Assembly (NCBI GenBank): GCA_027563935.2
Contig: CM050452.1
Location: 32,558,850-32,622,849 of the forward strand
Direction of reading: 5' to 3'
Source: Costus lasius
Taxonomy: Eukaryota; Streptophyta; Magnoliopsida; Zingiberales; Costaceae
DNA length: 64,000 nt
Positions 57,171 to 64,000 of the stretch are shown in pieces. Numbering within the stretch: the first letter of the stretch is position 1; the number at the start of each line of letters is the position of its first letter. Position numbers and translations under genes: made by a program. The notes under the pieces are model-generated. The model was given only the letters and a program-made list of their open reading frames with translations. It was not told the DNA's origin and did not search any database.

Positions 57171-58437
57171 GAGGTTGAATGCATGATTTATATGATTGCT
57201 ACATGTTTTGTGATCCATGTTTCAAATGTTTAGATCTAGGGTTATCAACATGCGAAAATACATGTTAACTTGTTTCATGCCGATACTTGTTTTTTGTTTG
57301 TTTTGCTTGTTGGCGCATCTTAGGTTTTATCAAAAATCTATATCACTTGCGCGACCTTCACTAGATCTAAGGACTTACTTTAAACCCTTAGACGGGTTAT
57401 TAGGGTTGAAGTCATCCTCTAGGTTAGATCCAACCAGTCTGATCAGACTATCTGACAGCCTAGATGGGTTGACCAGATAGCACCTGTGCGCAAGCACGTG
57501 GTGGCTATAGGTCGACTGCGGACAGGCGTGTAGCGATGTCTGATTGAGACAACCTATGAATGCACATGAGTTAGGCCCGGGGTCACACCCGCTTGCCAGA
57601 CCTCATGGTGGTCGTTCAGCCCATGGCGCATGCATAGTTGACCACTGGGTCGACTCAAGTCAGTTAGGACTTGGTGCATGTAAGGGCAGTGGATCTGACT
57701 AGGACTGATGAGTGGATCCCTAGTAATGGACCGTTGTAAGGTAGTAGGGCGTATAAGGAAATACAAATTGATGCCAATGGGGTTTTTCAAAAAATTTAAC
57801 TTCTTGATTGGATCACATGATGATTGATGCCATTTGCTTGTTTATTTAATCTTATGTGGGCTGCCCGTGTTTAATGTGTGCTGTGCTGGGGCCTGCGTGC
57901 CTGGTTAATTTTGTAAATTATTTTTATATTGTGATCTGCGCATCACATTGCATTTAATTTATAAAATGTAATTGACCTGCGAGTCAATCTTGTCTAGATA
58001 GATTAATTTGTAAATTAGTCAGACAAGAGCACAGAGCACACTTGGCAGAGGCGCATGCAGCAGTGGCTTGACCAGACGGGAGGTCCAGGGTTCGACTGTG
58101 GGACCTAGTGCATGTACCTGGTGGGCGCACCAGAGCTGCAGATGGCGCTTGGGCCCTGGTATGGGCCAAATGAGCAGCTAAAGCCCCATGAAGAAAAGCA
58201 AGTGAAGACTTAAGTTAATTAAGGTCTTACTTAGGTTTCATGGGCGTTTACCGCATAAGATCCATGCTTTCTTTTATTGTCTAATAATTAGAATTGCATG
58301 ATTTATTTATCTTCTGCTATCACCATAGGAATTGCATGATAGTTAAGAAGATAAAAGACCGTTAAAATCCAACGCTAAAATATCAAGCTCGAAAGCCTTC
58401 TGACGCGAAACCTCACTGTTCTGACTATCGTTGGAGC

Positions 58438-58463
58438 CGTGTTGTACCCACTTAGTGGGCACG
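58438..58463 (+). other. Leader hairpin 1 of copia D
   Basis: CGTG-TTGTA-CCCACT-T-AGTGGG-CACG; the only change from A and B is the central unpaired base. Confidence 0.6.
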
Positions 58464-58642
58464 TCCATCTATCTTCAGACGGTGCGGGATTACACCTGCG
58501 TGTTACAGAGAAGGGATTTATCGCTTCTCGTTGCTCAGCATAACAAGTGGTGGTCTAGGGAGTAGGTCAGGTCAGCTTGACCATGTAGGCTACATACTGA
58601 GCATATGTGAGCTATATGGAGGCAGCCATCTGTGGGATCAGA

Positions 58643-58674
58643 GACTGTGTTGTACCAACTCAGTTGGCACAGTC
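58643..58674 (+). other. Leader hairpin 2 of copia D
   Basis: GACTGTG-TTGTA-CCAACT-C-AGTTGG-CACAGTC, identical to A and B. Confidence 0.6.
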
Positions 58675-58977
58675 TGCTGGATTGCCCAGATGAAGGGGAA
58701 TCGCACGGGTTGGCGATTGGCAGGAACTGCCTACCAGAAATTAGTGCTTGTACTCTCTGTGCATCTTATCTCGCCTGAGCGGGACGCGGAGACCAAGTAT
58801 GAAATCTGGATCCCATCTCACTAAAAGAGTGTTACTCTTTCGGACTGTTTTAATGGATTTTTCAGTCAGATAAAATAGTGAGAAAAAGAATCTTTCTTAA
58901 GTCCTGGATTGATTCTATACATTGATACTGACCTTGCTGTTCTTGCATTGTTGTAGATTCCTGCAGCAACGAACACC

Positions 58978-61900
58978 ATGAACTTCAATGTGCGATCCCT
59001 ACTGGAAAGGGAGAAGTTTGCTGGGCCAAACTTCTCAGACTGGTACGGACACCTTAAGATTGTTCTTAAGGCAGAGAGGAAACTGTATGTCCTCGAGACG
59101 GCGATACCGCCTCAACCCGCTCCGAACGCCGCAAGGGCGGTTCGGGAAGCCTATGAAAAGCATGTCAACAATAGCATTGATGTCGCTTGCCTGATGCTAG
59201 CGTCTATGACGCCACCGCTGCAGCGTCAGCATGAGGATATGTCTGCTATAGAAATTATAGCAAACCTCAAGATGCTGTATGCTGCACAGGCAAGCACTGA
59301 GCGCTATAACTTGACCAAGCTGTTCTTTCAGAGCAAACTGGCTGAAGGGAGTCTAGTGGGAGCTCACGTGCTCAAGATGATTGGGCACAAGGAGGCTCTA
59401 GAGAAACTGGGACATACCATCAATCAGGAGCTTGCTGTAGATATTATTCTGCAGTCTCTACCGCCCTCTTTCGATGCGTTCATCATTAACTTTAATATGA
59501 ACAAAATCGACTGTACTCCGGCAGAATTGCTGAATATGCTCTTGACTACTGAGGAGACTCTGAAGGGAAAGCCTTCAACCTCTGTCTTAATGGTTCCTTC
59601 TAGGAACAAGAAGAAGGGGAAGAAGGGCAAAGCCCCAGTCAAGAACTACAACAAGGCGCTGAAACAAAAGGTTAAGCGGTCGAAGGAGTACAGATGTTTC
59701 CACTGTGGCCAGCTGGGTCACTGGAAAAAGGACTGTAAAGCGCTCCAAGGAGACAAGAAGGGAAGCATCGCTTCTGGCTCAGGTATTTATGTGACTGAGG
59801 TCATGTTTTCTTCTTCTATTTCATGGGTGTTAGACACTGCATGTGGAGTTCACATTTGTTCAAATGTACAGGAACTCAAGAGAAGAAGACAGGTGGGACA
59901 GCATGAGGTGGACCTACGAGTTGAAAACGGGGCACGGGTTGCTGCTGTTGCTGTAGGAGAATATTACATTTCATTACCATCTGGACTTGTATTAGAATTA
60001 AACAATTGTTATTTTGTTCCTAGCATTACCAAGAATATTATCTCTATTCCTACTCTTGTCAGGAAAGGGTTTTCCTTTGAATGCAATATTTCAAAGTGTG
60101 TTTTATCTTTAGATAATATTGTTTATGCTACTGGATCAATTAGCAATGGGTTATTCATGTTGGACATGGAATGTTCTATACAAAACATTGATAATAAGAA
60201 AGCCAAGTATGCTGATGACAGCACCTTGCTATGGCATAGTCGTTTAGGCCATATTAACAAGAAGCGCATTAAGCGGTTGCATGATCATGGACTGCTGGGA
60301 TCATTCTCCTATGAGGAGATTGATACATGCAAAGCTTGTTTAATAGGCAAAATGACGAAGTCTCCTTTTCCTAACAAAGGTCAAAGGGCTTCAGGTTTAC
60401 TTGACCTTATACACAGTGATGTGTGTGGGCCATTTAGTAAACATGCCAGAGGTGGCTATCAATACTTCATTACCTTTACTCATGATTTCAGTAGATATGG
60501 GTATGTCTATTTAATGAGACATAAAAGTGAATCTTTTGACAAGTTCAAAGAGTTCAAGAATGAAGTACAAAATCAGCTGGGCCGAAATATCAAGGCACTT
60601 CATTCTGATCGAGGTGGAGAATACCTAGGTCGAGCGTTTACTAACTATCTAAAGGAGTGTGGGATTATCTCACAGCTCACTCCGCCAGGAACACCGCAAT
60701 GGAATGGTGTATCCGAAAGGAGGAACAGAACCTTACTAGATATGGTTCGTTCTATGATGAGTCAGGCTACTCTACCTTACTCCTTTTGGGGATTTCCACT
60801 GGAGACAGCTGCAAAGGTACTAAACCGAGTGCCATCCAAGGCAGTTTCAAAGACCCCATTTGAATTATGGTATGGGAAACAGCCTAGCTTGACATTTATT
60901 AAGATCTGGGGCTGCGAGGCTTATGTCAAAAAGCTCGCCTCTGGGAAACTAGAGAGCAGATCTGACAAATGTATCTTTGTCGGTTACCCTAAGGAAACTA
61001 AGGGTTATTATTTCTACGATCCCAAGGAGAACAAGGTATTTGTTGCTCGGACGGCCATTTTTCTTGAGAAGGAGTTTCTTCTGCAAGAGGCCAGTGGGAG
61101 AGAAATAAAGCTGGATGAGAATCCAGAGGAAGAACAAAGTAGTCAAGCACAGTTGGATGAGCCTGAGCCGGTAGAACAGGTTACTGAACAATCTGAGGCT
61201 CAGATATCACGGGAACCGCGAAGATCGGGAAGGATCCGTCAACAGCCTGATCGCTATGACGGAGTCTACATCATTGATAATGATGAACCCCTCACTTATG
61301 CGGATGCGGTCAGTGGACCGGACTCAGCTAGATGGCTTGAAGCTATGCGAGCCGAAATGGACTCCATGTCAGATAACCAAGTATGGGATTTGGTTGATCC
61401 GCCTCCGGGAGTTATCCCTATAGGCTGTAAATGGATCTTCAAGAAGAAGATTGACATGGATGGTAACGTGGTTACCTATAAAGGCAGGCTAGTTGCGAAA
61501 GGTTTCAAACAAATCTACGGGATAGATTATGATGAAACTTTCTCACCTGTAGCCATGTTTAAGTCTATTCGGATTCTTTTCGCGATAGCAGCATATTATG
61601 ATTATGAGATCTGGCAGATGGATGTGAAGACTGCTTTCCTTAATGGAAATTTGGAAGAGGATGTGTATATGACACAACCTGAAGGTTTCACTAATCCATC
61701 AGATCGTCATAAAATATGCAAGTTAAAGAAGTCCATTTATGGACTTAAACAAGCATCAAGAAGCTGGAATATTCATTTTGATGAATCAATTAGTGAATTT
61801 GGTTTCATCAAGAACGAAGATGACCCGTGTGTATATAAAAGGTTTAGTGGGAGCGTAATTACTTTCCTAGTCCTCTACGTCGATGATATCTTAATCATTG

Positions 61901-62859
61901 GAAATGATATTCCTGAACTGCATGCTGTTAAGGCATGGTTAAGGAAATGTTTCCAGATGAAAGATTTAGGAGAAGCAGCCTATGTATTAGGTGTGAAGAT
62001 CTACAAGGATAGATCTAAGAGGCTTCTCGGGCTGTGCCAGAGTACTTACATCGATAAAGTCCTGGAAAGATTCCATTTAGAGAATTCTAAAAGAGGATAT
62101 CTTCCAGTCAGACATGGTCTGAATCTTTCGAAGAGTCAGTGTCCACAAACACAGACTGAGAAAGATGAAATGGACAATACGCCTTATGCTTGAGCTATTG
62201 GGTCCATTATGTATGCGATGTTGTGTACTCGCCCAGACGTCGCTTATGGGTTAAGCGTGACCAGTCGATTCCAAAGTAATCCAGGTCAGGCGCACTGGAT
62301 TGCAGTCAAGAACATCTTGAAATATCTGCGGAGGACCAAAGATATGTTCTTGATATATGGTGGTCAGGAAGAACTCAGTATTGAAGGATATACTGACGCT
62401 TCGTTCCAGTCTGACCAGGATGATTTCCGATCGCAATCAGGCTATGTTTTTAGCTTGAATGGAGGAGCAGTGGTGTGGAAGAGTTTCAAACAGTCTATCG
62501 TTGCTGATTCCACAACTAAAGCCGAGTATGTTGCAGCCTCAGAAGCATCCAAGGAGGCAGTGTGGATTCGTAAGTTCGTGAGAGAACTTGGTGTTGTTCC
62601 TTCGAGTGCAGATCCTTTGGTTATCTTCTGTGATAACACTGGAGCAATCGCACAGGCAAAGGAACCACGGTCGCACCAGAAGTCCAAGCACATACAGAGA
62701 CGGTTTCACTTGATCCGGGAGATCATTGATCGTGGCGAGATCAAAGTCTGCAAGGTTCATACAGATGACAATCTGGCTGACCCGCTTACCAAGCCTCTGG
62801 CGCAGCAGAAGCATGAGAAGCACTGTAATAATATGGGTTTGAGATTTCTCAACCATTAG
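58978..62859 (+). pseudogene. Copia D gag-pol polyprotein, one in-frame stop between RT and RNase H
   Basis: Same length as copia A (3,882 bp). It is open for 1,071 codons through Gag, CCHC knuckle, protease (WVLDTACG), the whole integrase with all three acids, and RT with YVDD. A TGA at 62191-62193 then stops it at the end of RT. The remaining RNase H part (62194-62859) stays in frame and ends LRFLNH. RNase H has STTKAEYVA where A has STTEAEYVA, a likely extra fault. This is the only copy here with uninterrupted integrase and RT. It could make Gag, protease, integrase and RT without RNase H. Confidence 0.95.
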
Positions 62860-62868
62860 ATTAAGTGC

Positions 62869-62879
62869 AAGTGGGAGAT
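62869..62879 (+). other. Polypurine tract of copia D
   Basis: AAGTGGGAGAT directly before the 3' LTR at 62880. Confidence 0.87.
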
Positions 62880-64000
62880 TGTTGGGGTATGCCCTTAAGG
62901 CTAATGTTTGAGGCCTTGGGATTGTATCAGTATCATGTATAAACTCTTTTGTTTATAAAGGCAATGGTTGTTATTCAGTTTGTTACATTGTCTGCTGCAA
63001 TAAGTGTGCTTTTGAATAATGTCTCAAAGCTGTTCAGCTAGGCTGACATGTACTTTTGTCCTTAGTCGATATATCTTGGTGAACATGAGACAGCCTTGAT
63101 ATGATTGAGACTAATATGTGTTCTAATCTTATAGGATGCTTCGAGCATGGAATAAGATGTAGACTCATGGGTACATTGGATGTACTGGACAGACCCTACT
63201 AGGATATTCAATTGCTTGTCACAATGTGAATAATCCTTGATTGTAACAAGTGGCACATGTCCTCTGACTTGAGATCGCTTGTGTTTCTAAATGATGATTG
63301 TCATTGTTTTGAGTTAGTTCAATATCATTTGAAACATAATGATTATAGACTATCTTGGATAATGAGCTTGAGTCAGGTTAGGGCACTAGTGATAGACAAA
63401 GGATTGCCATCTCCTTGATTGGAGTGTGATGTTCAAAAGGGGCCTCCCTGGATGAGATGATTGAGAAAGTGTATGGCCATACCCAGGTGACTGTGTTCAT
63501 CTGATCTAATCATGCTCATCATATTGGAGTTACAGGCTTGACACGCTTGTCCAATAAGAACATCCAGTGGCAAAGGAATCATGTATGCCTTGTGAGTTTG
63601 ATTCACACTTGTGCTGTGATTTGGGTGTAGTCTTGGAAGACTCTTTCCTTTATATCGGGAGACAGTGATGTGTTGCTAGATACCCCTCACTGATCGTGAT
63701 AACGTAAGTTATCGTTACCGACATTTAAAGGAAACCCTCAGGGTCGCACAATTTGATGATATGGCTTACTTAAGTCAGATCGTGTGGACTGAATTGTTTG
63801 GGTTCAGTTTAAATGGATTTAATCTCTGATTGTGAGTGAGATCTGGTCTGATCATGTTTGATTGATTAGGGCTTGAGATCGGTAAGCTTCGATCGAGAGA
63901 ATGGATGCTAGATCCCTCAGATCAGAAGCATCAAGAAGTGAGCGGTCAGATCTTAAGCCTTAGGGGTTTATTATGATCTGGACTAGTTGCTTGGTTTATT
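62880..64000 (+). mobile_element. Copia D 3' LTR (partial)
   Basis: The first 1,121 bp of the 3' LTR, matching 55455-56575; the window ends inside it. The palindrome GTATGGCCATAC is intact here. The antisense 64-codon frame is at 63062-63256. Confidence 0.95.

Larger units (their letters stand above)
57158..58977 (+). mobile_element. Copia D 5' leader
   Basis: 1,820 nt matching the leader of A, with hairpin 1 (58438-58463) and hairpin 2 (58643-58674) and the TTCTTGCATTGTTGTAG acceptor-like site just before the gag ATG. No gene. Confidence 0.82.
55455..64000 (+). mobile_element. Copia element D (plus), 3' LTR cut by the window edge
   Basis: 5' LTR 55455-57157 (1,703 bp), body 57158-62879, 3' LTR from 62880 to beyond the window (expected end near 64582). 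The left TSD half is GCAGG (55450-55454). Inserted into C's leader just upstream of gag, in the opposite direction to C. About nine differences were seen in the visible 1,121 bp of the LTR pair (roughly 0.8%), so D is older than A. One stop codon breaks the polyprotein late. Confidence 0.94.

Overview
The window is plant nuclear repeat DNA, made almost entirely of LTR retrotransposons nested inside one another. I found no host protein gene, tRNA, rRNA or organellar segment. The plant assignment rests on the two element types present (a Ty1/copia element with LTRs of about 1.7 kb and a Ty3/gypsy chromovirus type), on initiator-Met-tRNA primer binding sites, and on 5-bp target-site duplications (TSDs). 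The species cannot be told from this sequence.

Layout, left to right. (1) 1-2472: 5' end of copia element J, minus strand, which runs off the left edge. (2) 2473-2869, 20087-20809 and 43239-43533: three pieces of older unclassified sequence ('K') that received J, gypsy G and gypsy F. (3) 2870-20086: gypsy element G, minus strand, TSD ACAAG; copia element A (9611-18754, TSD CTTAC, LTRs identical by eye) sits inside its 5' LTR. (4) 20810-43238: gypsy element F, plus strand, TSD ATTGT. Its 5' LTR holds a gypsy-type solo LTR (21239-24197) and a second-family solo LTR, H1 (24573-28128), which itself contains a copia solo LTR (26460-28116). F's pol gene is deleted after the start of reverse transcriptase. 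Its truncated 3' LTR is split by copia element B (31491-42319, minus, TSD TTAAC), whose own 5' LTR holds a copia solo LTR (39831-41564, TSD GACTC). (5) 43534-45423: H2, an H-family LTR cut at the right by copia sequence. (6) 45424 to the right edge: a compound copia array on the minus strand. It consists of a 3' LTR interrupted by a plus-strand solo LTR, a short RNase H fragment joined to a leader, one LTR shared with element C, and C's gag-pol. Copia element D (plus, from 55455) is inserted 18 bp upstream of C's gag start.

How the genes work. Each copia body encodes Gag, protease, integrase, reverse transcriptase and RNase H in that order as one reading frame of about 1,294 codons. Each of the four near-complete copies carries exactly one obvious break: a stop in A, a frameshift in B, a stop in C and a stop in D. 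G encodes Gag-protease-RT-RNase H-integrase with one internal stop, and its frame ends inside the 3' LTR. G and F look like CRM (centromeric) chromoviruses, so the window may be centromeric or pericentromeric; this is an inference.

The most interesting signals are not genes. They are duplicated leader hairpins whose stems are kept by paired changes, a 12-bp LTR palindrome kept by paired changes between families, a mismatched copia array sharing one LTR, and several solo LTRs formed inside an element whose own LTRs differ by only about 0.5%. Percentages and difference counts are by eye from the printed sequence, not from computed alignments.
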